Positions 1 through 7,551 are shown, counted from the stretch's first letter. The stretch: 64,000 nucleotides of DNA from Deltaproteobacteria bacterium (GCA_020060215.1 JAGVAP010000120.1:19659-83658); one strand, 5' to 3'. Program-made: numbers and translations. Notes: a model not told the origin generated them from the sequence alone.

Positions 1-354
1 ATTTTCAGCGTTCTTATCGGGCTTTTCATCCTCCCTCGCACATGGAAACTGATGAGCCGGGCCGTGCACATCCTTCTTGAGGGAACGCCCGCCCACCTCG
101 ACCTGAAAGCGCTTCAGGGGGCGATGTGCTCCGTGCCCGGCGTCCGGATGGTGCATCATCTTCACGTCTGGACCATCACATCGGGCATGCACGCGCTCAG
201 CGGGCATGTTGTCCTCACGAATGGAATCCCGTCCCACGAGGCTCAGAGAATCCTTGAGGAAGTTCACGCCCGGCTGAGGAAAGAGTTCGACCTTGGGCAC
301 ACGACTATCCAGGTCGAATACACGCCTCTGTCGGAAAAAGAACCGGGGCCGTGA
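1..354 (+). CDS. CDF-family cation efflux protein, C-terminal part (5' end outside window)
   Basis: The frame is open from base 1, so only the last 117 residues are present and the start lies upstream of the window. The visible part is the end of the last membrane helix followed by the cytoplasmic ferredoxin-like domain of cation diffusion facilitators: GTPAHLDLKAL, then the conserved VHHLHVW block, then a closing TTIQVEY strand. CDF proteins export Zn, Co, Cd or similar ions by proton exchange. The metal-selecting HxxxD/DxxxD helices are not in view, so the substrate cannot be read. It resembles the CzcD subgroup. A different CDF gene (dmeF) lies 2.2 kb downstream, so two metal exporters sit close together. 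Confidence 0.85.
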   Translation: MFSVLIGLFILPRTWKLMSRAVHILLEGTPAHLDLKALQGAMCSVPGVRMVHHLHVWTITSGMHALSGHVVLTNGIPSHEAQRILEEVHARLRKEFDLGHTTIQVEYTPLSEKEPGP

Positions 355-1227
355 AGCGCATTTTGACCCCTGGGTTTTTCAAACAGGAAAATGCACTCTC
401 TTTGCAGAATGAATATCCAGTCCGTCGGAAAATGAACCCGACCGCGATAGCTGTGATGGGTTGGCGGAGTTCAATGTTTCAAGACCCTGTGGAGGCGGTC
501 ATCCTCCGCACCGTAGTGAGGCTCCACCAGCAGAGCTGGTGGCCTCAGGTGACCCCCTGAAAGGGGGTTTATGCGCAGTGAAAAATATAAATTCGAAATC
601 CGAGGCACGAAACCCGAAACAATATCAAATGATCAAAATCCAAATGCTCAAAACGTGGAAACCAGAGACTCTGTTCTCGCGCAGTGACCAAAGGAGCGAA
701 ACCATAAAAGCTGTGGACCTCTGAACGGGGGAACCCCGGAGCAAGTCCGAGGCAGGCTCTGAGCTTTTTCACCCCTTCTTACTGTTTTGAACATTGGAGC
801 TTCGGGTTTTGGATTTGTTTCGAATTTCGGATTTCGATATTCGGATTTTGAACCCTCACCCCGGATCGGTCGAACCTTTCCGGGTCCTCCACTGGAAGTT
901 GAGGGTTTAGCGAGCACTAAGACTCTTGCTCTCTGAAAGCGATGTGTCGGTGGTGGGGTACTTCTTTGTCCCCGAGCCCACGAGATTCGATTCGTAAATT
1001 TCTTCTCCACTGGCATCCAGTCCCTGAGGACCACATTCTTTAAGTCGCTTCGTTGAGCACGTAAGGCTAGTCTGATCTTTGTCCACCTTCTTCCCGAAAT
1101 GAGGAGGCCATGGGGTAGAAAGCTCTTGTTGGCCACGGCACCTTTGAGAAAAAAGAAGTCTGGCTGTAGACAAATGACGCGACCGGCCTTATTTATCAAA
1201 GAATATTGGAAGATGGTGGTGAGGACG
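355..1227. other. 873-nt intergenic region with hairpins and a long inverted repeat
   Basis: I see no convincing gene here; the open frames have no family resemblance and no good ribosome binding site. The left part (about 490-568) holds a chain of hairpins: CCACCAG/CTGGTGG at 524-542, extended by TGAGG/CCTCA, and ACCCCC/GGGGGT at 552-568 followed by TTT, which could act as a terminator for the CDF gene. The centre (581-849) is an imperfect inverted repeat described separately. Bases 850-1227 show nothing recognisable. Confidence 0.5.
581..849. repeat. Imperfect long inverted repeat with CGAAATCCG-type arms
   Basis: The left arm (about 581-658) and the reverse complement of the right arm (about 781-849) share the same run of short motifs in the same order: ATTCGAAATCCGA, CGAAAC, AAATCC, AATGCTCAAAAC or AATGTTCAAAAC. 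Together they could form a large cruciform or a terminal-inverted-repeat structure around a roughly 120-nt core. The arms are built of degenerate GAAATCCGAA-like words. No transposase is linked, so this may be a MITE-like or other non-autonomous intergenic repeat. Copy number cannot be judged from one window. Confidence 0.5.
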
Positions 1228-2082
1228 ATGGGCGGATGGTCGGCTTCGATTTTTTGCCGGGGTTTCTTGGCGGGGTGGATTTTGTTTCTTGTAGCCCCGT
1301 CAACCGGGCTTGCCGATGAACTGAAAAAGATCGAGGACAATTCCTTCCTGATCGAAGAGGCCTACAACCAGGAGCCGGGGGTTATCCAGCATATCCAGTC
1401 ATTCCAGTACATGAGGGATAAACAATGGGCGTACATCTTTGTCCAGGAATGGCCGGTCCCCGGCCGAACCCATCAGTTCTCCTATAACATCCCCGTATTT
1501 CGTTTGGATCTCGAAGACGAAGGGAGAAGCACGGGCATCGGCGACGTGCAGTTGAACTACCGTTACCAGCTTGTTGACAAAGAGGATTATATGGCGATGG
1601 CGCCCCGGCTCTCCTTAATCCTCCCTACCGGCGACTACCATGAGGGCTTCGGCAGAGGCGCGGTCGGGTACCAGACCAATATCCCTCTCAGCCTGACACT
1701 TTCGGAGAAATGGGTGAACCACTGGAATGCAGGGATGACCTTCACCCCGAATGCCGAGGGAAGTGAAAGAGGGAAGAGAGATACCCTCGATTTCAATGCC
1801 GGGACCGGTTTCATTTATCTTCTCGCAGATAATATCAACCTCATGCTGGAGACGGCATGGAATGCCGCCCAGTCTGTGGATGGGGGGAGGGAACATTCCC
1901 TGTTCATCAACCCGGGCTTTCGTTTCGCAATCAACTTCGACTCTGGACTCCAGATTGTCCCCGGAATAGGCTTTCCCATCGGCATCGGACCTTCGAGCGG
2001 GGAGTACGGTATATTTTTCTACCTCTCTTTTGAACACCCCTTCCGCTTTCTTTATCAAAAAAAACGTTTGGCCAAGCCGTAG
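1228..2082 (+). CDS. Outer-membrane beta-barrel protein, MetA/phenol-pathway transporter type
   Basis: A 284-residue exported protein. The chosen ATG at 1228 is preceded by GGTGAGG and opens directly into a signal peptide (hydrophobic FLAGWILFLVAP, cleavage near GLADE). Longer upstream starts would bury this signal. The mature part is made of alternating amphipathic strands with aromatic girdle residues, including QFSYNIPVFRL, IGDVQLNYRYQL, RLSLILPTGDY and a final FFYLSFEHPFRF strand. This pattern is typical of the putative outer-membrane transporter family grouped with the MetA pathway of phenol degradation. Substrate is unknown. It stands alone between the repeat region and dmeRF. Confidence 0.7.
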   Translation: MGGWSASIFCRGFLAGWILFLVAPSTGLADELKKIEDNSFLIEEAYNQEPGVIQHIQSFQYMRDKQWAYIFVQEWPVPGRTHQFSYNIPVFRLDLEDEGRSTGIGDVQLNYRYQLVDKEDYMAMAPRLSLILPTGDYHEGFGRGAVGYQTNIPLSLTLSEKWVNHWNAGMTFTPNAEGSERGKRDTLDFNAGTGFIYLLADNINLMLETAWNAAQSVDGGREHSLFINPGFRFAINFDSGLQIVPGIGFPIGIGPSSGEYGIFFYLSFEHPFRFLYQKKRLAKP

Positions 2083-2225
2083 CGTATCCCCGACTTCTTC
2101 ATCCGGTTTCTGAGCGTGCTCGGTTTCATTGCGGGCAGCCGCCCCGCACCATTTCTTCCCTCGATCCTTCCGCCGGACAATAAATGACCAGGAAAGCGGC
2201 CGTCGCCTCAGACAGGATTTTTTTC

Positions 2226-2256
2226 TTGCGCAAAATACTATAGGGGGGTATACTAT
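2226..2256 (+). promoter_or_regulatory. dmeR promoter with RcnR/CsoR-type G-tract operator in the spacer
   Basis: TTGCGC (2226-2231) and TATACT (2249-2254) are separated by exactly 17 bp, a good sigma-70 promoter. The spacer carries six consecutive G (2243-2248) flanked by ATACTATA (2235-2242) and TATACTAT (2249-2256). This matches the known RcnR operator layout of a G-tract flanked by AT-rich inverted arms. The repressor made by the next gene would therefore sit directly on its own promoter, giving metal-relieved autoregulation of dmeR-dmeF. Confidence 0.7.
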
Positions 2257-2281
2257 TAAAAATGCTCATGGGAGGCGGCTC

Positions 2282-2560
2282 ATGTTTCACACCGTACGCG
2301 ATCGGAAGAAGCTGCTCAATCGCATCCGCCGCATCCGCGGGCAGCTCGAAGGAATCGAAAAGGCGCTGGAGGATGACAAGGACCCTTTCCTTGTGCTTCA
2401 GACCGCAGCCTCCTGTCGCGGCGCGCTGAACTCGCTCATGGCCGAGATCATCGAGGGGCATATCCGGTTCCACGTGCTGGATCCAACACGCGCGGCGTCC
2501 TCCGAGCAGGTCGAAGCGAGCCAGACGCTCATCGACATCGTTCGAACATTTCTGAAGTGA
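2282..2560 (+). CDS. dmeR: RcnR/CsoR-family nickel/cobalt-responsive repressor
   Basis: A 92-residue all-helical metal-sensing repressor of the CsoR/RcnR/FrmR family. The ATG at 2282 follows GGGAGG at good spacing and begins with His3. RcnR binds Ni/Co through the N-terminus, His3, Cys35, His60 and His64. Here His3, His60 and His64 are present, residue 35 is Pro, and the only cysteine is Cys45 (TAASCRG), so the coordination set may differ from E. coli RcnR. The gene stops 12 nt before a DmeF-like exporter, the arrangement of the rhizobial dmeRF nickel/cobalt resistance operon, and the operator upstream fits that regulator type. The DmeR name rests on this context. Confidence 0.8.
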   Translation: MFHTVRDRKKLLNRIRRIRGQLEGIEKALEDDKDPFLVLQTAASCRGALNSLMAEIIEGHIRFHVLDPTRAASSEQVEASQTLIDIVRTFLK

Positions 2561-2572
2561 ATCGAGGAGTCA

Positions 2573-3553
2573 ATGACACACCATACGGATACCGCGGCCT
2601 TCGGCCACGATCATGTCTTCGGGCAGGATGAACGCCGGTCCGGCGAAACGCGCACGCTTGTCGTCATTGCCGTCACGGCCGTGACCATGATCCTGGAGAT
2701 CGGCTCGGGGCTCGTATTCGGCTCCATGGCGCTCCTGGCAGACGGCATGCACATGGGCAGCCACGCATCGGCGCTGGCGATCTCCGCATTCGCGTACTAC
2801 TACACGCGCCGCCATGCCGACGATTCGCGGTTCAATTTCGGCACCGGCAAGGTCAACTCCCTGGCCGCCTTTGCCAGCGCGGTCATGCTCGTCCTCTTCG
2901 CGATCGTCATGGTGTGGGAGAGCGTCGAGCGCTTCATCTCGCCGGTCCCCATCGGGTTCAACCAGGCGATCTTCGTGGCGGTTCTAGGCCTGGTCGTCAA
3001 CGGCATCTGCCTGCTCGTCCTGGGCGGAGACGAACACTCCCATGGCGAGCACGACCATCCTCACGGCCTCGAACATCATCACGGCGAACATCACCATCAT
3101 GAAAGCAGGCACAGTGACCACAATCTTTGGTCTGCTTATCTCCACGTGGCGGCGGATGCCGTGACCTCGGTCCTCGCCGTCATCGCCCTTTTGGGGGGGA
3201 AGTACCTTGGACTGAACTGGCTGGATCCTTTCATGGGGATCGTGGGCGCCGCGCTCGTGGTCAACTGGTCGAGGGGACTGTTGCGGTCTTCCGCGGCGGT
3301 TTTGCTCGACATGCAGCCCTCGGAAAAGGTGAGGGAGGGTGTCAGGAACGCTCTTGAGTCGAACGGCGATCGTGTCTGCGACCTCCACGTCTGGTCCGTC
3401 GGACCGGGTATCTACGCAACCTCGATTGCCCTGGTCTCTTCCCATCCGATGGATACGGAGGAGTACCACAAGCGGTTGCCTAAGCGATTGGGAATCGTGC
3501 ACGCAACGGTGGAGAAGCGCCATTGCCCGGCCGAAGCAGAGTGCGCTGCGTAA
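2573..3553 (+). CDS. dmeF: CDF-family Co/Ni efflux transporter, DmeF-like
   Basis: A 326-residue inner-membrane cation diffusion facilitator, started by an ATG behind GAGGAG. Six helices are visible, with metal-site motifs ADGMHMGSH in the second and HVAADA in the fifth. Between the fourth and fifth helix lies a His-rich loop (about residues 144-183, many HxH/HH pairs), the hallmark of DmeF and related nickel/cobalt/zinc exporters. The C-terminal cytoplasmic domain contains CDLHVWSVGPG. It is co-transcribed with dmeR. It would export surplus Ni or Co, which fits a nearby nickel-enzyme ATPase (cooC). Zn cannot be excluded. Confidence 0.85.
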   Translation: MTHHTDTAAFGHDHVFGQDERRSGETRTLVVIAVTAVTMILEIGSGLVFGSMALLADGMHMGSHASALAISAFAYYYTRRHADDSRFNFGTGKVNSLAAFASAVMLVLFAIVMVWESVERFISPVPIGFNQAIFVAVLGLVVNGICLLVLGGDEHSHGEHDHPHGLEHHHGEHHHHESRHSDHNLWSAYLHVAADAVTSVLAVIALLGGKYLGLNWLDPFMGIVGAALVVNWSRGLLRSSAAVLLDMQPSEKVREGVRNALESNGDRVCDLHVWSVGPGIYATSIALVSSHPMDTEEYHKRLPKRLGIVHATVEKRHCPAEAECAA

Positions 3554-3565
3554 CGGATACGGCTG

Positions 3566-3718
3566 TCATCTGCGATTGTGCGGGCGAGACGACCTATTCA
3601 GGAGAGAGCCCTTTTCTTTTCCTCGAACTTCCTGCTTGTCGATTTCCCCGCGGGCATAGCGCTCCTTGAGGATATCAAGGGCTCGGATTGAGCAGGATAA
3701 CTTCCTGGGGTCTTTCAC
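3566..3718 (-). pseudogene. SHOCT-domain remnant
   Basis: On the minus strand directly after cooC a 50-codon frame opens with GTG overlapping the cooC stop. It contains RALDILKERYARGEIDKQE, the signature of the SHOCT domain (short C-terminal domain, often at the end of membrane or signalling proteins). After that the frame loses similarity, but removing one base near GAAGTT restores EFEEKKR, the usual SHOCT continuation. It is therefore most likely the frameshifted tail of a lost gene. The body of such a gene is absent. A short translated peptide is possible. Confidence 0.45.
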
Positions 3719-4473
3719 GCGCTCTTTACCATCCGGTCGAAGATGTCAAACGCCTGCCGGACGACGGGCGTTCCCAGCGGCAGCTCGATGGTCGACTTGC
3801 CTTGAAGGTCGTAATCGTACAGGGTTTGATCCTCATAAACAGTTCCAATACATTCAAGACCGGAATCACGAATCACTGTAATGAATGAATCGGGCGGCTC
3901 GCCCTTGGCCTGGTTGATGACCAGGTAGGATTTGCCGACGCCGATGTCGAGCCCGCGAGCGAGCGCATCGATGCGCACCGCGGCCTGAAGGCCCCTTCGG
4001 GAAGCATCTGCGACGATCAGCATGATATCCACGTTTCGGGTCGTGAGCCGGCTGATGTGTTCCATTCCTGCTTCATTGTCCATGACAAGGTAAGGATAGT
4101 TGCCCGCGAGCTGAGCGAGGAAGCGGGCGAGAAGCGAGTTGGCCGCGCAGTAGCATCCTGCCCCTTCCGGCTGTCCCATCACGATCAGATCGAAGCCCTC
4201 GTGCTCGATGATCGCATCCTCCATTCGCATGGAGAGGAAAACGTCCTTGGTTATTCCACTCGGAACTTTCCCCTTTTTCATGTCCTCTCGCGCATCGCCC
4301 AGGGTTGAGGTCATTTCAACGCCGAGAACCTCGTTCAAGTTGGAATTGGAGTCTGCATCCACAGCCAGGATAGGGGTCTTTTCATGGATGAGGAGGTATT
4401 TGATCAACAACGCGGCTATTGTGGTTTTGCCGGTACCGCCTTTCCCGGCAAGGGCAATGGAATACGGCTTCAT
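3715..4473 (-). CDS. cooC: CooC-type nickel-insertion ATPase (carbon monoxide dehydrogenase maturation)
   Basis: A 252-residue MinD/SIMIBI-class ATPase. The ATG at 4473 follows AAAGGAGG; the frame extends further upstream but without another good start. It has a deviant Walker A (GKGGTGKT, residues 11-18) and a CYC pair at Cys107 and Cys109, the CxC motif through which the CooC dimer binds nickel. CooC couples ATP hydrolysis to nickel loading of the Ni-Fe-S cluster of carbon monoxide dehydrogenase (CooS) or acetyl-CoA synthase. No cooS is in the window, so the client enzyme must be encoded elsewhere. It is divergent from a Crp/Fnr regulator gene. Confidence 0.85.
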   Translation of the reverse strand: MKPYSIALAGKGGTGKTTIAALLIKYLLIHEKTPILAVDADSNSNLNEVLGVEMTSTLGDAREDMKKGKVPSGITKDVFLSMRMEDAIIEHEGFDLIVMGQPEGAGCYCAANSLLARFLAQLAGNYPYLVMDNEAGMEHISRLTTRNVDIMLIVADASRRGLQAAVRIDALARGLDIGVGKSYLVINQAKGEPPDSFITVIRDSGLECIGTVYEDQTLYDYDLQGKSTIELPLGTPVVRQAFDIFDRMVKSA

Positions 4474-4727
4474 CGGGTGTCCTCCTTTTTCAAAGTTGTT
4501 TACCATCGATTGATTGTTTGTCTGTGAAGGGTAGAATGGACGGATCAAAACCTGTATGATTTCAATCATACACTCCAAGGTTTTTTGAGGTTAACTTTGA
4601 CCCCAAAATATTGGACCTGTGCGCTCAGGTTTCGGGTATCATGTTTTAGATGCAGCCCACCCAGTTGCCGCAACTTCTGAACGGTGAACCCCTGAACCTT
4701 TAAACCTTTGTGAAAAGGAGATCGGCG

Positions 4728-5375
4728 ATGCTCGAGCAGCTGCCAATTTTTGCAAGCCTTCCCGAAGAGCACCTGCACCGGTTGGAGGTGATTTCAAGAC
4801 AGGTCTTTGCGGAGAAGGGATCGATCCTGTTTTCTCCGGGAGATGCCACGCAGGGCTTCTATGGTATCCTGGAAGGGGCTGTCCGAGTCTACCGGGTCTC
4901 CCCAAAGGGGAAGGAGATTTCTTTGGAGATCGTCGGCGCTGGAAGTATCGTGGCCGGGGCGAGCCTTTTCTCCGACATCTACCACTGTTACGCGGAAACC
5001 CTGAAGGAGAGCACGGTTTGCCTGGTGCGAAAGGAGCCCTTTTTGCGAATGATTCAAACGGACATCCGGTTTGCCGCCGAATGGATCCGCGTCCTTTCAC
5101 TGGAGGTCATGTACCTTCATCAGCGGTTGGGAGAGCTCACCTTGAAATCCCCCAAGGCACGAATCGCAAGCTACATCCTTTTGCTCTGCGAGATGCAAAA
5201 TGGCGATTCCGCCATGCTCCCCGTTCATCGGAAATCCATCGCAACTCTTCTCGGCATGACCCATGAGACCTTTTACCGAACGGCAAAGGAGCTCGAGGAG
5301 GAAGCCATGGTGCGCTTCGACGGGCAACGGATCGAGATCGTGAATCGGCCAGTCCTGGAAGAGACCATGGAATAA
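4728..5375 (+). CDS. Crp/Fnr-family transcription regulator
   Basis: A 215-residue regulator. The ATG at 4728 follows AAAAGGAG; a GTG 18 nt upstream is less likely. Residues 1-120 form the cyclic-nucleotide-type beta-roll ([27 protein letters not shown]). The C-terminal winged helix includes [21 protein letters not shown]. The E. coli FNR cysteine cluster is missing, so a 4Fe-4S oxygen sensor is unlikely. Ligands such as NO, CO-heme or redox remain open. It is divergent from cooC and 20 nt upstream of ynfA, so it may control either. No binding site was recognised with confidence in the 254-nt divergent region. Confidence 0.8.
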   Translation: MLEQLPIFASLPEEHLHRLEVISRQVFAEKGSILFSPGDATQGFYGILEGAVRVYRVSPKGKEISLEIVGAGSIVAGASLFSDIYHCYAETLKESTVCLVRKEPFLRMIQTDIRFAAEWIRVLSLEVMYLHQRLGELTLKSPKARIASYILLLCEMQNGDSAMLPVHRKSIATLLGMTHETFYRTAKELEEEAMVRFDGQRIEIVNRPVLEETME

Positions 5376-5395
5376 TCGGGGATCACCGGAGGAAA

Positions 5396-5725
5396 ATGGA
5401 GCAAGCGAAATCTGTCATGTACTTTGTTCTTGCCGGACTCTGCGAAATTGGCGGCGGCTATCTTATATGGCTCTGGCTGCGGGAACAAAAAAGCATCTGG
5501 TATGCGGTCTTGGGGGCATTCGTTCTCATCCTCTATGGTGTGGTTCCAACCTTTCAACCGGCCAATTTCGGACGCGTTTACGCAGCCTATGGCGGGGTGT
5601 TCATTGTGCTGTCCATCCTCTGGGGTTGGAAAATCGACGGCGTGGTTCCGGATAGATTCGACATCGTCGGAGGAATGGTATCACTGATCGGCGTAGCAAT
5701 CATCATGTATTGGCCCCGGAGCTGA
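5396..5725 (+). CDS. ynfA: YnfA/UPF0060 family small membrane protein
   Basis: A 109-residue protein with four hydrophobic helices. The family motifs are [17 protein letters not shown] in the first helix and [20 protein letters not shown] in the third. YnfA is a small multidrug resistance-like inner-membrane protein of roughly 108 residues, so this copy is full length. It follows the Crp/Fnr gene after 20 nt with its own GGAGG and is probably in the same operon. A decayed second copy lies on the other strand at 7385-7551. Confidence 0.85.
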   Translation: MEQAKSVMYFVLAGLCEIGGGYLIWLWLREQKSIWYAVLGAFVLILYGVVPTFQPANFGRVYAAYGGVFIVLSILWGWKIDGVVPDRFDIVGGMVSLIGVAIIMYWPRS

Positions 5726-5921
5726 GTCAAACCTTTCGAAGTCTTTCCCCATAGAACCTGCAAAAAGATCGCTCATATGATCCTGATCATATGCAAAGGG
5801 CATCCTTCCTTCCATACTGACGAACAACAATGACCCGCTGAAACGCTCACGAAGCAGGTTTAAGGCACTGCAATGTGCTTCGGATGAAGTCATCTGCTTT
5901 GGAAAGGAGGTAGAGAAAATT
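5726..5921. other. Intergenic region upstream of the small ORFs
   Basis: About 200 nt after ynfA without a recognisable gene or clear promoter. The ATGATCCTGATCAT word near 5777-5790 is a nearly perfect palindrome and could be a regulator site. Nothing else stands out. Confidence 0.3.
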
Positions 5922-6098
5922 ATGCGAAAGCAAACCTTTATAATGGTCTTGGGATTTGCCGAGTTTACTGTAATGGCCGACAACGGGAAACCTTTGAACA
6001 CCTGCATCTTACTTGGAAAGGAGGTGAAGAAAGATGTGCACATGTTGCTGCGAACAACCGGTAAAGCTCAAGGGAAAACCCGAGGAGTGCACTCTTGA
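5922..6098 (+). CDS. Possible small ORF (58 aa) with strong Shine-Dalgarno
   Basis: An ATG at 5922 sits behind GGAAAGGAGGTAGAG, almost the same leader as that of the cysteine-rich gene 112 nt further on (GGAAAGGAGGTGAAG). The frame runs 58 codons and overlaps the next small gene by 65 nt in another frame. The predicted peptide starts with a short hydrophobic stretch (FIMVLGFAEF) but matches nothing known to me. It may be a real leader peptide, or the leader duplication may be the only meaningful part. Confidence 0.25.
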   Translation: MRKQTFIMVLGFAEFTVMADNGKPLNTCILLGKEVKKDVHMLLRTTGKAQGKTRGVHS

Positions 6099-6153
6099 AC
6101 AGATCAAGGAGTGCCACGGGGAGACGAAGCCCTGCGAGAGCGAGAAGAAATGA
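6034..6153 (+). CDS. 39-residue cysteine-rich protein (MCTCCC...ECTLEQIKECHG)
   Basis: A tiny gene with a near-perfect ribosome binding site (AAAGGAGGTG) ending in TGA at 6151. It has seven cysteines: the N-terminus is MCTCCCEQ, followed by PEECTLEQIKECHGE and a final PCES. Short proteins with an ECxxEQIxECHG core recur in anaerobes; from memory they are of unknown function. The cysteine and histidine spacing suggests a metal- or metalloid-binding mini-protein. It faces the Rieske gene convergently and lies in the same metal-related neighbourhood as cooC and dmeRF. Confidence 0.6.
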   Translation: MCTCCCEQPVKLKGKPEECTLEQIKECHGETKPCESEKK

Positions 6154-6211
6154 GAAACGGGTGATTACAAGGGCGAAAGGCGTGCGCGGACCAGCTGCCG
6201 CGCCCCTTTCA

Positions 6212-6616
6212 TCAAACGACAATAATCAGTTGGTCGCCCTCCACGTGAGAGGCATACGGCTGAATCGGTCCTTTGGCAGGTCCGCTCAGTTTGGCCCCTT
6301 GATAGTCGAAAGAGGAGTGCATGACGCTGCAACACCGGATTGCAGGGTTGCCCTTGACTGGATCGAGTCTGCGACCCATGTGCGTGCAGCGATTGGGGAA
6401 ACAGTGATAATTGTCGTCGTAGCCCCTGACTATGAGAATCGATGTCTCAAGACCTTTCCCGCGAAGATAGACAGCTCCTCCCGCCCTCTGCAATTCCGGG
6501 ACATCTCCGACACTTACAACAACCCTGTTTCCCTGCGATTCCCAATGGCTTATGCCCAGGGGCTGCGTCTCGCAAATACCTGCCAGCGCTTTGAGAAAAT
6601 CCATCAAAAGTGACAT
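6212..6616 (-). CDS. Rieske-type [2Fe-2S] ferredoxin-like protein
   Basis: A 134-residue single-domain Rieske protein. Residues 30-134 form the Rieske fold with first ligand box CTHMGRRLDP (Cys77, His79), and a second box CCSVMHSSFD (Cys95/Cys96, His100). In most Rieske proteins the second box is C-x2-H; here the nearest spacing is C-x3-H, so either the cluster geometry is unusual or one residue has been inserted. The hydrophobic start (MDFLKALAGI) is too short for a clear signal, suggesting a soluble electron carrier. The start follows AGAGG. No oxygenase partner is adjacent. Confidence 0.75.
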   Translation of the reverse strand: MSLLMDFLKALAGICETQPLGISHWESQGNRVVVSVGDVPELQRAGGAVYLRGKGLETSILIVRGYDDNYHCFPNRCTHMGRRLDPVKGNPAIRCCSVMHSSFDYQGAKLSGPAKGPIQPYASHVEGDQLIIVV

Positions 6617-6657
6617 GGAAGAACCTCTTCTGGAAAACTCTCGGAATACCTATCGAG

Positions 6658-7062
6658 TCAAGCCAGCCATTCTATCCTGACCTCGTTTTCAAGCTTCTTA
6701 AACTCCGGGTCGCCCGTCACGACCTTTGTGTCCAGTCGATTGGCGAGGGCCGCAGCAAAGCAGTCGGCGTATGCGATTGGATGGCTCGCCTTGAGTCGTC
6801 CCGCAAACACGGCGAGGTCCTTGTCTGCGTCCACGACCGATATGGGAAGCTGCTCGATGATGGTCAACGTCTCGTCGGCCTTGTCTGGCCCCCGTTCGCG
6901 AAGGGCGCTGTAATAGATCTCACCCAGGTTTACCGCACAGAGGTGGAGGGTAGTCTTCCTTGCCCGGGCAGCCTTCAGGAGTTCTTCTACCTTTTCGGCC
7001 TCCGGCTCCTGTTCGAAGTGGGCAATGAGGGCATAGCTGTCCAGGACGTATCCCTTATCCAC
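6658..7062 (-). CDS. PIN-domain ribonuclease toxin, VapC-like
   Basis: A 134-residue PIN-domain protein. Acidic residues characteristic of the fold are present: Asp8 in GYVLDSYALI, Glu48 in VNLGEIYYSAL, Asp100 in IAYADCFAAALA and Asp117 in VVTGDPEF. VapC toxins cleave tRNA or rRNA using a Mg ion held by these acids. It overlaps the upstream AbrB-type gene by 8 nt, the standard antitoxin-toxin arrangement, so translation is probably coupled. The RNA target is not predictable. Confidence 0.85.
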   Translation of the reverse strand: MDKGYVLDSYALIAHFEQEPEAEKVEELLKAARARKTTLHLCAVNLGEIYYSALRERGPDKADETLTIIEQLPISVVDADKDLAVFAGRLKASHPIAYADCFAAALANRLDTKVVTGDPEFKKLENEVRIEWLA

Positions 7063-7294
7063 GCCCTGCCTCCTCTTTTCGATCCTTGAGAAGGGCCTTC
7101 AGGATGGATGTCTTCCCCTTGAGCATCCCTTTGGACGCTTTGATAGGGTCATCAGGAAGGGGTCTGAGAAGGATGACGCCCTCGTCTCGTCCCTCGGACA
7201 CGCTCACCCTCGTCCCTTTGGTGATCCCGTATTTCTTTCTCAACTTTGCGGGTATGATCACTTGACCCTTTACAGTAGCCTTTACAATAGGCAT
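7055..7294 (-). CDS. AbrB/SpoVT-type antitoxin, VapB-like
   Basis: A 79-residue protein with an N-terminal swapped-hairpin AbrB DNA-binding domain (KATVKGQVIIPAKLRKKYGI, then GTRVSVSEGRD) and a flexible C-terminal part (about residues 50-79) that would thread into the PIN toxin. It is the first gene of the pair, overlapping the toxin by 8 nt. Such antitoxins bind their own promoter together with the toxin, and the promoter just upstream has AT-rich inverted motifs. Confidence 0.85.
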   Translation of the reverse strand: MPIVKATVKGQVIIPAKLRKKYGITKGTRVSVSEGRDEGVILLRPLPDDPIKASKGMLKGKTSILKALLKDRKEEAGRG

Positions 7295-7325
7295 AGTAGC
7301 CTCTCTTTCGAAATGTTATACCATT

Positions 7326-7354
7326 ATGCTAGAATGATATCCCTGATTTGTCAA
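7326..7354 (-). promoter_or_regulatory. Toxin-antitoxin promoter
   Basis: Read on the minus strand, a perfect -35 TTGACA (7354-7349) is followed after 17 nt by TAGCAT (7331-7326), about 30 nt upstream of the antitoxin start. The -10 overlaps a CATT...AATG inverted motif (CATTCTAGCATAATG), a plausible antitoxin operator. Confidence 0.55.
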
Positions 7355-7384
7355 TTGTCATCCTTTTGTCTGGTATCGGGGTAC

Positions 7385-7551
7385 TCAGAGTCTGCTCATT
7401 CCGGCGAGCCCGAGTAAACCTACACCCCCTCCGATGAGACCATGTCGTTGGGCACGAGTTATCCACCTGCCAGCCCCCCAGGAGATGGAGAGGACGATGA
7501 AGAGGCCCCCTAAGCGGCGTAGACGCGGCAGAAATGCGCCGACTGCAAGGT
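7385..7551 (-). pseudogene. Decayed ynfA fragment
   Basis: On the minus strand the peptide TLQSAHFCRVYAA, then after a one-base deletion GGLFIVLSISWG and GLIGGGVGLLGLAGM, aligns with the C-terminal half of the intact YnfA at 5396-5725 ([41 protein letters not shown]). A codon expected to read TAC is TA, creating a stop and shifting the frame. The first half is missing; the fragment begins next to the end of the hydroxylase gene, suggesting loss by deletion or recombination. Confidence 0.75.

Noticed and set aside
648..1340. A 230-codon minus-strand frame across the inverted-repeat region.
   Set aside because: It runs through the inverted-repeat arms and the start of the barrel gene; low-complexity translation typical of translated intergenic repeats.
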